NCBI GenBank assembly: GCA_028683855.1
Contig: JAQUHA010000008.1
Location: forward strand, 1 to 32,833
Length of the DNA: 32,833 nt
Direction: 5' to 3'
From: Desulfuromonadaceae bacterium
Lineage (GTDB): Bacteria; Desulfobacterota; Desulfuromonadia; Geobacterales; Pseudopelobacteraceae
Under the pieces are notes generated by a model. That model did not search any database and was not told the origin of the DNA. It worked only from the letters and a program-made list of their open reading frames with translations. Position 1 is the stretch's first letter. Each line of letters opens with the position of its first letter. This document shows positions 15,722 through 24,417 of the stretch, one piece after another. A program made the translations under genes and the position numbers.

Positions 15722-18700
15722 TCAATTACCCTCAATCCGAAACAGCCGGTCAAAGACATCTCGAATTTTACCGGTAATCTCTTCATAATCACAAATAAGG
15801 AGAGTTCCCGGATTTTTAAGCTTGTGATCATACCCCAGACGACGTGCCAGCTTGTTCAGATATATTCGCGTCCCGGAAAGATCATTTACCGAATAGTCAT
15901 GTATTATCCTTAGGCGATTCTCCAGCTTCCGTAAAAATTTGTACCCATACAGTAAAGTTTCGGCATCACCTTGCGGCAGAAAGCCAAGGGTATTTATCTC
16001 TTTCAACGCGACTATTGTGCTGGCTGTGCGTATTTGTGAGAAGCGGCACCCCTCTTTCAGCTGCAGGTATTGAACGGCGAATTCGACATCAACCATCCCA
16101 CCCCTGCCTGTTTTTATGTTGTAATTTCCTGCCGTTTCCTTTGCAAGCTCGTTCTCCATCCGCATTCGCAGACGCTGAATTTCAGCCTGCCCCTCTTTAT
16201 TCAAACTCGCTCCATAAACTGTCTGACGTATGATGTCATGCAGTTGACTGGCAAATTTATCGTCACCAAGCACAACGCGCGCCTTTGTAAGAGCCTGTCG
16301 TTCCCACACCTGGGCTTCACTCCTGTGATAACTCAAAAAAGATTCCAGAGAAGTGACTAATGGCCCCGCATTTCCGGATGGGCGTAAACGCGTATCTATC
16401 TTATAAACATACCCTTCCCGGGTCTGCATCGTCAGTATCGAAATAATCTTTTGAGCGAGCTTTGCGAAGTACTCATGGTTGGATATAAGCTTAAGACCAT
16501 CTGTATACCCCTGATGATCATAAACAAAGATGATGTCCAGATCAGAGTGATAATTAAGCTCACCACCACCAAGCTTACCCATAGCAATTACGGCAAGATT
16601 TGCCTTAGCCGGGACATTCTCACGCAGATACATGGGACAGCCAAATCGCTCAAGTTCCCCTACAGCAAGCTTAAACGCCGCAGCAAGGCAGGCCTCTCCG
16701 AGCAGACTCAACTGAGATGTAACCTCTCCCTGCAAAAGACGTCCATGAATATCGTTTATTCCTATGCGGAGGAACTCTTCATTCCTGTATCGTCTCAGGG
16801 TATTCAAACGATCTTCAAAATAATCACTCTGTTCAAGAAGAGTTGCAAGTTCAGACTCCATCGTTTCGCGGCTTTTTAATCTGGAAGATTCTCCGGTTGC
16901 GACCAGACTATCAAGCAGTTCAGGGTGGCCAACGAGTATTTTGGAAAGGAACTCGGACATACCGAATAGCGAAACAAGAAGTTTTATTGTCAGACGCCTC
17001 TCAGCCAGAAGTGCATAACATGAGGGGCGACGCGAAATCACCGTCATAAAGCGCTCCAGATAAGTCAGCGCCAGATCCGGGTCGGGCGACTCCAACAGTT
17101 CCTGAACCAGTAGTGGAGTAATCTTTCCAAGATTACGACGACTTCGTTCAGTCAGATTTGCCTTTACCGGCCCCATCCTTAAAACAGTCAGATTATCGTA
17201 TGCACGATCAACATCCTCAAAATGGTGCTCAGCCAGAATATCTTTGACAAGATCCGAGTCGGCTTTCGAATCGAGAAGGAACAGCACCTGCGGATCTACC
17301 TTGTCCTCTGTTCTCTCGTCGTTAGAATGGAAGAGAGTTGCGTAAATACATGATACATTTCTTCGATGCCCTTCAAGTACATCTTTAAAGCGCGCCAGAC
17401 CATTTGCGCGCAAGTACCCGCTACGCCTCGCCAACGCCATCATTTCATCCTCTTTAAGGGGGAGGTTGTGAGTCTGACGCTCCTGAACGACCTGAATTCT
17501 ATGTTCGACAGAGCGAAGAAAACGATAGGCATCCCGAAGCATCTGATGATCCTTCTCGTCAAGCAGGTTAGCCGAAAGCAGCGTATCCAGCGCTTCAAGC
17601 GAATTGCGATCACGCAGCTTTGGATTTTTACCTGCGTATACCAACTGCAGCGCCTGTATGAAAAACTCAATTTCCCTGATACCGCCGCGACCAAGCTTAA
17701 GATTGATCTCCCCCTCGCGTGAACGGGTTAATGAGGCGTCAATCTTCTGCTTCATCTGTTTCATATCTTCTATCAGGTTATAATCAAGATATTTACGATA
17801 TATAAATGGCTGCAATGTCTTCAGCAGCCGTTCACCCAACTCCAGCGACCCGGCAACCGGCCTTGCTTTAAGCATTGCGGTACGTTCCCAGGATTGTCCC
17901 CATGATTCATAGTATATCTCGGCGGAACGGAGTGAAACCGCCATATCACCGGACTTACCTTCAGGACGCAAACCGACATCCACTCTGAAAACAAAACCAT
18001 CTTCTGTTACCTGCGAAAGTGACTTACTGATCATCTCAGCAAGTTTGTTGAAAAAAGAGTGCAACGAGATAACACCTTTTCTGCCGCCCAATGCCGTTTC
18101 AATTCCAGCAGTTTCGCCTCTATCAGATTCATAAAAGTATATAATATCAATATCTGAGGAGAAATTAAGTTCGCGCCCGCCAAGCTTTCCCATACCGATA
18201 ACAGCCATTTCAGCTTCATGGGGCGGCAGATCTTCTCCCGTAATGATTGGAGCGCCATGCTCCATTATCAGAGATTTGCGACACACCTGATATGAGACCT
18301 GCAGGGTTGACGATGCCAGGTCAGACAACTCCCGCATAGTCTCTTCAAGAGGGGCAAGACCATTTAAATCGCGTGCCGCGATACGAACAATTTCAGATCT
18401 TTTCAAGCAACGCAGCGCCTTCTGCAGTGAAGTTAAATCGCTGATATCATCAACTGTTTTTTCAACGGCAGTCTGCATTTCAGTTGCAGAACGACCACGA
18501 TCAATTGCATTTTCCAAAAACAACCAGCTTATTATTTCCGGAGTTTTATACATAAGATTGGTCAGAAACGGGGACGAACCGCAGAGGAAAATAAACTGGG
18601 AAAGACGCTTCTTGCGGGTTGACAACTCAGAAAGCTTCTCCGTCGGAATAACAGTGGTTAATCTTTCAAAAGCATTAAGCGCCTGATCAGGAGAAGGGGT

Positions 18701-18898
18701 CATTAAAGAAGTGATGACTATTCTATGAAGGATATCAACCGGAAAGAGCTTGCTGATAAGTATAATATTTGACGCCGTGCGGGAACCGAAGTGAAATCCG
18801 TGAGACTCAAGAAACCTTGTGAGTTCTTCTGAGAGCTCCTGCTCTCCAACAAGTTTCATAATACTGCTGAATTCCTGTGAGAATCGCTCAATATGCAT
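15722..18898 (-). CDS. glnE: Bifunctional glutamine synthetase adenylyltransferase/adenylyl-removing enzyme
   Basis: Switches glutamine synthetase off by adenylylation and on by deadenylylation, in response to PII and glutamine. Two nucleotidyltransferase domains are visible. The N-terminal adenylyl-removing site has GMGKLGGREL (235-244) with SDID (248-251). The C-terminal adenylyltransferase site has AMGKLGGGEL (772-781) with SDLD (785-788). Each is followed by a helical GlnD_UR-type domain (for example GRGGIREIEFFIQ and GRGGMVDVEFAVQ). The 1058 residues exceed the 946 of E. coli, with a longer N-terminus and linker. The start at 18898 (MHIERF) is chosen because AGGA lies about eight bases upstream and it sits one base after the mtnA stop; 18949 is the longest open start but overlaps mtnA by 50 bp. 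Confidence 0.96.
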   Translation of the reverse strand: MHIERFSQEFSSIMKLVGEQELSEELTRFLESHGFHFGSRTASNIILISKLFPVDILHRIVITSLMTPSPDQALNAFERLTTVIPTEKLSELSTRKKRLSQFIFLCGSSPFLTNLMYKTPEIISWLFLENAIDRGRSATEMQTAVEKTVDDISDLTSLQKALRCLKRSEIVRIAARDLNGLAPLEETMRELSDLASSTLQVSYQVCRKSLIMEHGAPIITGEDLPPHEAEMAVIGMGKLGGRELNFSSDIDIIYFYESDRGETAGIETALGGRKGVISLHSFFNKLAEMISKSLSQVTEDGFVFRVDVGLRPEGKSGDMAVSLRSAEIYYESWGQSWERTAMLKARPVAGSLELGERLLKTLQPFIYRKYLDYNLIEDMKQMKQKIDASLTRSREGEINLKLGRGGIREIEFFIQALQLVYAGKNPKLRDRNSLEALDTLLSANLLDEKDHQMLRDAYRFLRSVEHRIQVVQERQTHNLPLKEDEMMALARRSGYLRANGLARFKDVLEGHRRNVSCIYATLFHSNDERTEDKVDPQVLFLLDSKADSDLVKDILAEHHFEDVDRAYDNLTVLRMGPVKANLTERSRRNLGKITPLLVQELLESPDPDLALTYLERFMTVISRRPSCYALLAERRLTIKLLVSLFGMSEFLSKILVGHPELLDSLVATGESSRLKSRETMESELATLLEQSDYFEDRLNTLRRYRNEEFLRIGINDIHGRLLQGEVTSQLSLLGEACLAAAFKLAVGELERFGCPMYLRENVPAKANLAVIAMGKLGGGELNYHSDLDIIFVYDHQGYTDGLKLISNHEYFAKLAQKIISILTMQTREGYVYKIDTRLRPSGNAGPLVTSLESFLSYHRSEAQVWERQALTKARVVLGDDKFASQLHDIIRQTVYGASLNKEGQAEIQRLRMRMENELAKETAGNYNIKTGRGGMVDVEFAVQYLQLKEGCRFSQIRTASTIVALKEINTLGFLPQGDAETLLYGYKFLRKLENRLRIIHDYSVNDLSGTRIYLNKLARRLGYDHKLKNPGTLLICDYEEITGKIRDVFDRLFRIEGN

Positions 18899-18899
18899 T

Positions 18900-19940
18900 T
18901 CAGAGTCCTGCCGCTTTACGGAGACCGCTACGATATTCGCCTGAGACAATTCCGTTTTCTGTTATTATCGCTGTAATATATCTGGCTGGCGTAACATCAA
19001 AAGCAGGGTTACGAACCTTTACACCTTCAGGAGATATTGCCACCCCTTTTATATGAGTAACCTCACTGAATGGGCGCTCTTCAATTGGTATCTTACTGCC
19101 GTCCGAGATTGACAAGTCAAGAGTGGATATCGGAGCGGCAACATAAAAAGGAATACTATTCTCTTTTGCTAGAACCGCTACGGAGTATGTACCTATTTTA
19201 TTAGCTGTATCACCATTAGCGGCAATACGGTCAGCACCAACAACACAACAGGTTATGTCTCCGCGATTCATAAAAAAACCAGCCATATTATCCGTAATAA
19301 GTGTGGTGGCAATTTGAGACTTCATCAACTCCCAGGCTGTAAGTCGCGCACCTTGAAGCCATGGACGGGTTTCATCGACAAAAACCTGAATATTCTTCCC
19401 GGCTTCATGGGCAGCCCTTATAACCCCCAAAGCAGTACCATAACCGGCAGTAGCCAATCCTCCGGCATTACAGTGGGTCAGAATGGTCGCGCCATCAGGA
19501 ATAACCGTGTTACCCCATTTACCAATATTACGACAGATCGTCTGATCTTCCTGTTCAATCAGCACAGCCTCTCTTTTAAGCGCATCACGGATCTGATCAA
19601 GATTCTTTGAATAATTCTCCTCGGCAACCCGCTTCATTCTCTGCAGACCCCAGAAAAGATTAACCGCTGTCGGACGAGTACGCCCCAGAACATCACAAAC
19701 ATTGTCCAGCTGACGGAAAAACGATTCGTGTGTATCGGCAATTATCGAACGCGCACCCAACGCGACCCCCATGGCAGCAGCAACTCCGATAGCCGGAGCT
19801 CCACGAACAACCATCCCTTTTATAGCCTCTGCTATAGACTGAAAATCTGTATAGGTATTATAGATCTCTTCTTCCGGCAAACGCGTCTGATCGATCATTA
19901 TTACAGCATCGTCAAGCCATTCAATCGTGCGAAAGGACAT
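18900..19940 (-). CDS. mtnA: S-methyl-5-thioribose-1-phosphate isomerase
   Basis: Converts 5-methylthioribose 1-phosphate to the ribulose isomer in the methionine salvage pathway. It recycles the by-product of polyamine and other SAM-consuming reactions, so it is functionally linked to metK earlier in the window. The 346 residues match the family length. Motifs: [13 protein letters not shown] (46-58), the catalytic Cys157 in [43 protein letters not shown] and the catalytic Asp237 in [18 protein letters not shown]. The start at 19940 has GGGGAG six bases upstream and begins with MSFRTIEW, typical of MtnA; the open frame continues to 20024 without support. No other methionine-salvage gene is adjacent. 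Related eIF2B-like sugar isomerases are less likely given the complete motif set. Confidence 0.96.
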   Translation of the reverse strand: MSFRTIEWLDDAVIMIDQTRLPEEEIYNTYTDFQSIAEAIKGMVVRGAPAIGVAAAMGVALGARSIIADTHESFFRQLDNVCDVLGRTRPTAVNLFWGLQRMKRVAEENYSKNLDQIRDALKREAVLIEQEDQTICRNIGKWGNTVIPDGATILTHCNAGGLATAGYGTALGVIRAAHEAGKNIQVFVDETRPWLQGARLTAWELMKSQIATTLITDNMAGFFMNRGDITCCVVGADRIAANGDTANKIGTYSVAVLAKENSIPFYVAAPISTLDLSISDGSKIPIEERPFSEVTHIKGVAISPEGVKVRNPAFDVTPARYITAIITENGIVSGEYRSGLRKAAGL

Positions 19941-20145
19941 AAATAACTCCCCTGTTTGTAAGAATAGTATTCCGCGCTTTGAAATGTATCTCCAAAACTC
20001 TTGCAAGATGCCATGATTTAACATTTTTCACAAGAATCATGTGATTTCTGTTAATTGAAAAGCCTGTTACAATAAGGGGGGTAGTGTTTTTTTGTATATA
20101 AAAATACTGACACAACGGCAGTGAACTGAAAAACCGCCTGACTCT

Positions 20146-20173
20146 TTGCTTGTTAAGTAAATTGTGTTAGAGT
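20146..20173 (+). promoter_or_regulatory. Candidate lon promoter (extended -10 type)
   Basis: TTGCTT at 20146-20151 and TAGAGT at 20168-20173 with 16-base spacing; TGT directly before the -10 box gives an extended -10. The matches to consensus are partial (three and four of six). Transcription would start near 20180, at the left arm of the inverted repeat. The expected sigma-32 boxes (CTTGAA and CCCCAT at 13-15 bp) are not present with correct spacing. Confidence 0.38.
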
Positions 20174-20178
20174 CCCCC

Positions 20179-20212
20179 CTGTTTACGGCATTAAGACGGT
20201 TGCAGTAAACAG
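20179..20212 (+). promoter_or_regulatory. Inverted repeat / hairpin at the start of the lon leader
   Basis: CTGTTTAC (20179-20186) is the exact inverse complement of GTAAACAG (20205-20212). After one G-A mismatch, GCA (20188-20190) pairs with TGC (20201-20203), giving 11 base pairs around a 10-base loop. There is no T run after it, so it is not a terminator. It may be an operator or an RNA hairpin at the transcript 5' end. Confidence 0.6.
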
Positions 20213-20242
20213 ATAATATAAAACTCTAAAGGGATAGTTAAT

Positions 20243-22558
20243 ATGCCGCATACTTCAATAGATTTACCCCCCAAATTACCACTTTATTCACAAAAGGAGA
20301 TGGTGGTTTTTCCTTTTATGCTGCTGCCTGTTTATGCGGAAGAGCAGGATGTTGCAATTTTCCGTGAAGCCGACAAGTACGAAAAATATATCGCTACTGT
20401 TTTTGAACGCCCGGAAGATCCTGAGGGGGAGTTTCCTTCCGGAAGATGTGAAATAGGAACACTCTGCAAGGTTAGTCAGATAAAAAAGATTGATGGGAGT
20501 AAATACAAAGTTTCGCTGGAAGGCGTAACCCGTTTGAGAATTATCGATACAGAGCCTGCAGACAGAATAACTCTAGCCCGCTGTGAGATTGTACGTGAGT
20601 TTGTTGAAAAGGATCTCGTTTCAGAAGCACTTGTCCAGAGCCTCAACGCACTGCTTAAGATTGCCCTTTCCCACGGCAAGCCACTCCCTGACGATGTAAT
20701 GAAGATGATTGATTACATAGACAATCCGGCACGTCTCTCTGATCTTGTAGCCCTCTACATCAATCTCCCTCCAGTCAAACTTCAGGAGTTTTTAGAGACG
20801 GTAGATCCACTGGAACGACTGAAGAAAGTATACGTTCAACTTACCAACGAAGTTCAACGAATGCAGATAAAGAATGAAGTCGCCGGCGAGGTAAACAAAA
20901 GGGTTGGCAAAAACCAGAAGGAATATATTCTGCGTGAGCAGATGAAGCATATACAGGAGGAGCTTGGCGACGAAGATCCAAGAACTGCAGACACTAATGA
21001 ACTGCGCCGTAAAATTGAAGACGCGGGACTGCCCGAAGATATAAAAAAGATCGCAGACAAGGAACTCAAACGGATTGAGAGGATAAATCAGGCTTCACCT
21101 GAATACAACGTCGCACGAACATATCTCGATTATCTTGCCGGTATGCCGTGGAACATTAGCACTACTGATTCACTGGACATTGTACGAGCCGAGGAGATAC
21201 TTAACGAGGATCATTACAACCTCAAAAAAGTCAAGGATCGAATTCTTGAGTTTCTTGCCGTACGTTCTCTAAAAGAAAACATGAAAGGTCCTGTACTCTG
21301 CTTTGTCGGACCGCCTGGTGTCGGTAAAACTTCGCTTGGCAAATCTATCGCGCGTTCAATGGGTAGGAAATTTATTCGCATTTCTCTGGGCGGTGTACGT
21401 GACGAAGCAGAAATACGTGGTCATAGACGTACTTATATCGGTGCATTACCGGGAAGGATCATAATTGAGCTTTTCCGTTGCGGGGTAAATAATCCTATTT
21501 TCATGCTGGATGAGATAGACAAGCTTGGCAACGATTTTCGTGGTGACCCGGCAAGTGCGCTTTTAGAGGTTCTTGATCCGGAGCAGAATTCCACTTTTAA
21601 CGATCACTACCTTGACGTTCCGTTTGATCTGTCAAAAGTGATGTTTATCACTACGGCAAACCAGTTGGATCCAATCCCTGGCCCCTTGAAAGACCGCATG
21701 GAGGTCATTCGCCTTTCCGGTTACAGCAGTCAGGAGAAGCTTCAGATAGCTAAAGATTTCATTGTCGGGAGAGAGCTGGAGGAGAACGGACTTAACGACC
21801 GTGGCATAACTTTTAATGATGCTGCGCTTGAAAAAATTATAGGCGACTACACCCGGGAGGCAGGGGTACGTGGTATGCAGCGCACAATTGGGTCTGTCTG
21901 CCGAAAAGTTGCCAAAGAAATTACACAACTGAAAGCTTCAAGAAGCATACTGACTCCGGAGATTGTGTCAGAGCTCCTTGGACCTAAAAAATATTTTAAT
22001 GAGGTTGCTGCCGAGCATGATCGGGTCGGAGTTGTCACAGGACTTGCGTGGACGGAAAGCGGCGGCGATATCCTCTTTATTGAAGTTACATCCATGCCTG
22101 GCAAATCCGAGCTTATACTGACAGGATCACTTGGCGATGTCATGAAGGAGTCTGCCAGAGCCGCACTATCGTATGTCGAGGCACATCACAAAGAATTTAA
22201 CATAGAACCGGATTCATTTGAGAACCGAGCACTTCATATTCACGTCCCTTCCGGTGCCATTCCCAAAGACGGCCCTTCCGCAGGCGTTACAATGGTCACG
22301 GCTCTGGTTTCTCTTTTAAGCGGCAGACCTGCACGACGTAATGTTGCAATGACAGGAGAGATAACATTAACAGGTCGGGTTCTGGCAATTGGCGGCTTAA
22401 AGGAGAAGGTGCTGGCGGCACACAGAGCGGGAGTTGCAACAGTAATAGCGCCGGAACGCAATAGAGATGACCTTGAAGATATCCCCGAAAATGTCCGTAA
22501 AGATCTGCAGTTTATTTTTGTATCTGAAGCTTCTGAAGCACTTGCAGCTGCGCTCTAG
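20243..22558 (+). CDS. lon: ATP-dependent protease Lon (LonA type)
   Basis: Cytosolic AAA+ protease that degrades misfolded and short-lived regulatory proteins. The 771 residues hold the N-terminal substrate-binding domain (about 10-205), a helical coiled segment, the AAA+ core with Walker A GPPGVGKT (356-363) and Walker B IFMLDEIDK, sensor-type motif TANQLDPIPGPLKDRMEVI, and the protease domain. The catalytic dyad is Ser679 in DGPSAG and Lys722 in LKEKVLAAHRAG, the same numbers as in E. coli Lon. The ATG at 20243 has AAAGGGA nine bases upstream. It is divergent from mtnA and is followed after six bases by mlaE, so the two are probably co-transcribed. Confidence 0.98.
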   Translation: MPHTSIDLPPKLPLYSQKEMVVFPFMLLPVYAEEQDVAIFREADKYEKYIATVFERPEDPEGEFPSGRCEIGTLCKVSQIKKIDGSKYKVSLEGVTRLRIIDTEPADRITLARCEIVREFVEKDLVSEALVQSLNALLKIALSHGKPLPDDVMKMIDYIDNPARLSDLVALYINLPPVKLQEFLETVDPLERLKKVYVQLTNEVQRMQIKNEVAGEVNKRVGKNQKEYILREQMKHIQEELGDEDPRTADTNELRRKIEDAGLPEDIKKIADKELKRIERINQASPEYNVARTYLDYLAGMPWNISTTDSLDIVRAEEILNEDHYNLKKVKDRILEFLAVRSLKENMKGPVLCFVGPPGVGKTSLGKSIARSMGRKFIRISLGGVRDEAEIRGHRRTYIGALPGRIIIELFRCGVNNPIFMLDEIDKLGNDFRGDPASALLEVLDPEQNSTFNDHYLDVPFDLSKVMFITTANQLDPIPGPLKDRMEVIRLSGYSSQEKLQIAKDFIVGRELEENGLNDRGITFNDAALEKIIGDYTREAGVRGMQRTIGSVCRKVAKEITQLKASRSILTPEIVSELLGPKKYFNEVAAEHDRVGVVTGLAWTESGGDILFIEVTSMPGKSELILTGSLGDVMKESARAALSYVEAHHKEFNIEPDSFENRALHIHVPSGAIPKDGPSAGVTMVTALVSLLSGRPARRNVAMTGEITLTGRVLAIGGLKEKVLAAHRAGVATVIAPERNRDDLEDIPENVRKDLQFIFVSEASEALAAAL

Positions 22559-22564
22559 CTAACA

Positions 22565-23338
22565 ATGAAACTTGCCGATACAGACAGAATTCTACTCAGG
22601 TTTTTCCACGAGCTTCAGGATTATTTTAATCTGCTGGCTGGCTCGTTACTACGGATTTTTCAGCACCCGTTTTACTATCGTGAATTCACAATTCAATTTG
22701 ATAAATTAGGGTTTTCATCACTCTTCATCTGCACCCTCACCGGACTTTTTTCAGGCATGGTCATGGCTCTGCAATCGCTGGTGCAACTGAAACCGTTCGC
22801 TGCTACAAGTTATGTCGGAGGCATGGTGGCAGTAACAATGGTAAAAGAGCTTGGACCGGTATTGGCTGCGCTTATGGTGGCAGGACGCGTCGGGTCGGCA
22901 ATTACGGCTGAGCTTGGAACGATGGCTGTGACTGAGCAGGTAGATGCAATGCGTGTTGAGGGTACTGATATTATAAAGCGCCTTGTAGTGCCACGCCTAA
23001 AAGCAATGCTGCTTGCACTCCCCCTTCTTACAATTGTCACCGACATGGTATCTATATGCGGCGGGTATATAATGTCAGCCGGCTATCACATAAATCCGAT
23101 AATGTATGTAAACGGTCTGCCACAGTTCATGCAGTTTCAGGATCTCATTGAGGGGGTTCTTAAACCAGCTTTTTTCGGAGTAATAATTGCCATAACAGCT
23201 TGTTATGTCGGTTTAAAAACCACTGGAGGAGCAGCCGGAGTCGGCGAGTCAGCTAAAAAAGCCGTTGTTCTTTCATCAGTTCTTATTCTGATATGCGACT
23301 TCTTCCTGACAAAAATATTTGTAACTCTTCGCGGTTGA
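22565..23338 (+). CDS. mlaE: MlaE-type ABC transporter permease
   Basis: Inner-membrane permease of the Mla phospholipid transport system; it should partner MlaF (ATPase) and MlaD (MCE ring). The 257 residues show the family pattern: an amphipathic N-terminal helix (YFNLLAGSLLRIFQHPF), the LTGLFSGMVMALQSL segment, and the conserved GSAITAELGTMAVTEQVDAM loop (about 109-129), followed by hydrophobic helices to the C-terminus. The ATG is six bases after the lon stop with no good ribosome binding site, so translation is probably coupled to lon. Its partners mlaF and mlaD lie about 7 kb away on the other strand. It ends two bases before the convergent flhB gene. Confidence 0.94.
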   Translation: MKLADTDRILLRFFHELQDYFNLLAGSLLRIFQHPFYYREFTIQFDKLGFSSLFICTLTGLFSGMVMALQSLVQLKPFAATSYVGGMVAVTMVKELGPVLAALMVAGRVGSAITAELGTMAVTEQVDAMRVEGTDIIKRLVVPRLKAMLLALPLLTIVTDMVSICGGYIMSAGYHINPIMYVNGLPQFMQFQDLIEGVLKPAFFGVIIAITACYVGLKTTGGAAGVGESAKKAVVLSSVLILICDFFLTKIFVTLRG

Positions 23339-23340
23339 GG

Positions 23341-24414
23341 TCAGACCTTCCCTTTTAATTTATAAACGTACGCCAGCACTTCAGCTACTGCTGCATAGAG
23401 AGCTTCCGGTATAGGCTCATTTTCCTTTACCTGCTCGTACAGTTCACGAGCCAGAAAACGGTTTTCCACCAGAGTTATCGAGTGTTCTCGAGCAATCTTT
23501 TTAATTGCTTCAGCCATTATGTCCATTCCCTTGACTAGAACAACAGGTGCTGCCATTTTCTGACGATCATATTTAAGTGCAACAGCAAAATGGGTCGGGT
23601 TGGTTATAACCACATCAGCAAGCGGGATAATTTTAGTCATTCGCCGACGAGCCATCTGAAACTGCATCTTCTTGATTTTGCCTTTGGTTTCCGGATTGCC
23701 GTCTGACTCTTTATGCTCGTCCTTTACCTCCTGTTTTGTCATTTTAAGATTTTCTGTGTAGCGCCATTTGACATAAAGCATATCAAGAAGCCCCAGAACA
23801 ATCATAATACCGCAGGTGTGAGTAACTATCTTGAAAGCTATATGCCCTATAAAATTGAAAATAGTCTGAATATCGGCTTCAGCCAGAAATGATATATTAA
23901 GCATTTCATCCCGAAGAACTATATAGGCTATCCATGCAACGACTATAAGTTTGAGTAAAGATTTAACCATCTCTACAAGTGCATCTTTATTAAACAACCT
24001 CCCGAAACCTTTTATGGGACTCAATTTACTGAAATCAACCTTAAGCCTGGTTGTTCTAATCTCAAATTTACCGTTATCCTGAATAATACTTGAAACAACC
24101 GCTGTCCCTATAATTGTTAGAACCAGTGGTGTTAGCAGCAGAACTACCGTGCTGAAAAGCTTCAGAACCAGGACGTAAAGATTTGATTCTGTCAACTGAA
24201 ACTCTCCCATAGTTGACAGAATTTTGACCGTACTCTGCTTGATTCCATCCATCATGAAACTACCGAAAATATAAAGGCTGACAATTCCCGTTAAAAGAGT
24301 AAGGGAAGATGTCAGCATCTGACTCATCGGAGGCGGACTCTCTTCGCGTGACTTATCAAGCCTTTTACTGGTCGGTTGTTCGGTTTTGGAATGTCTGTCT
24401 GTGTCTTCTGCCGT
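23341..24414 (-). CDS. flhB: Flagellar export switch protein FlhB (apparent ACG start)
   Basis: FlhB sets the export specificity of the flagellar type III secretion system, switching from hook to filament substrates after self-cleavage. The autocleavage motif NPTH is present at residues 272-275, followed by the C-terminal cytoplasmic domain (FAVALKYDRQKMAAPVV). Four hydrophobic segments precede it. The only in-frame ATG/GTG/TTG start is at 24327 (328 residues), which would cut the conserved N-terminus. Reading upstream in the same frame continues as AEDTDRHSKTEQPTSKRLDK, clearly FlhB-like, back to an ACG at 24412-24414 right after the fliR stop, with an AAGGGGGG ribosome binding site seven bases before it. 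The 357-residue form puts NPTH at 272, near the 269 of Salmonella. An out-of-frame ATG at 24422 would need a frameshift. The flhA gene is not adjacent. Confidence 0.85.
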   Translation of the reverse strand, partial: TAEDTDRHSKTEQPTSKRLDKSREESPPPMSQMLTSSLTLLTGIVSLYIFGSFMMDGIKQSTVKILSTMGEFQLTESNLYVLVLKLFSTVVLLLTPLVLTIIGTAVVSSIIQDNGKFEIRTTRLKVDFSKLSPIKGFGRLFNKDALVEMVKSLLKLIVVAWIAYIVLRDEMLNISFLAEADIQTIFNFIGHIAFKIVTHTCGIMIVLGLLDMLYVKWRYTENLKMTKQEVKDEHKESDGNPETKGKIKKMQFQMARRRMTKIIPLADVVITNPTHFAVALKYDRQKMAAPVVLVKGMDIMAEAIKKIAREHSITLVENRFLARELYEQVKENEPIPEALYAAVAEVLAYVYKLKGKV

Positions 24415-24417
24415 AGG

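Larger units (their letters stand above)
19941..20242. other. Divergent intergenic control region between mtnA and lon
   Basis: A 302-bp gene-free stretch between the divergent mtnA and lon starts. It holds the mtnA ribosome binding site (minus strand, GGGGAG), an AT-rich middle with a G run at about 20077-20081 and a T run at 20087-20093, a candidate lon promoter, a long inverted repeat and the lon ribosome binding site. On the minus strand, TTGGAG and AATACT with 18-base spacing upstream of mtnA form a weak promoter candidate. I see no small ORF worth calling. Confidence 0.7.

Noticed and set aside
20025-20050. CRP/FNR-like palindrome TCACA-N7-TGTGA upstream of mtnA
   Set aside because: The half-sites are in the inverse order of the TGTGA-N6-TCACA consensus, so it is probably a chance palindrome.
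20140-20190. Sigma-32 heat-shock promoter for lon
   Set aside because: CTTGTT and a C run are present, but the distance is about 18-20 bases, not 13-15, and the -10-like box does not match CCCCAT.
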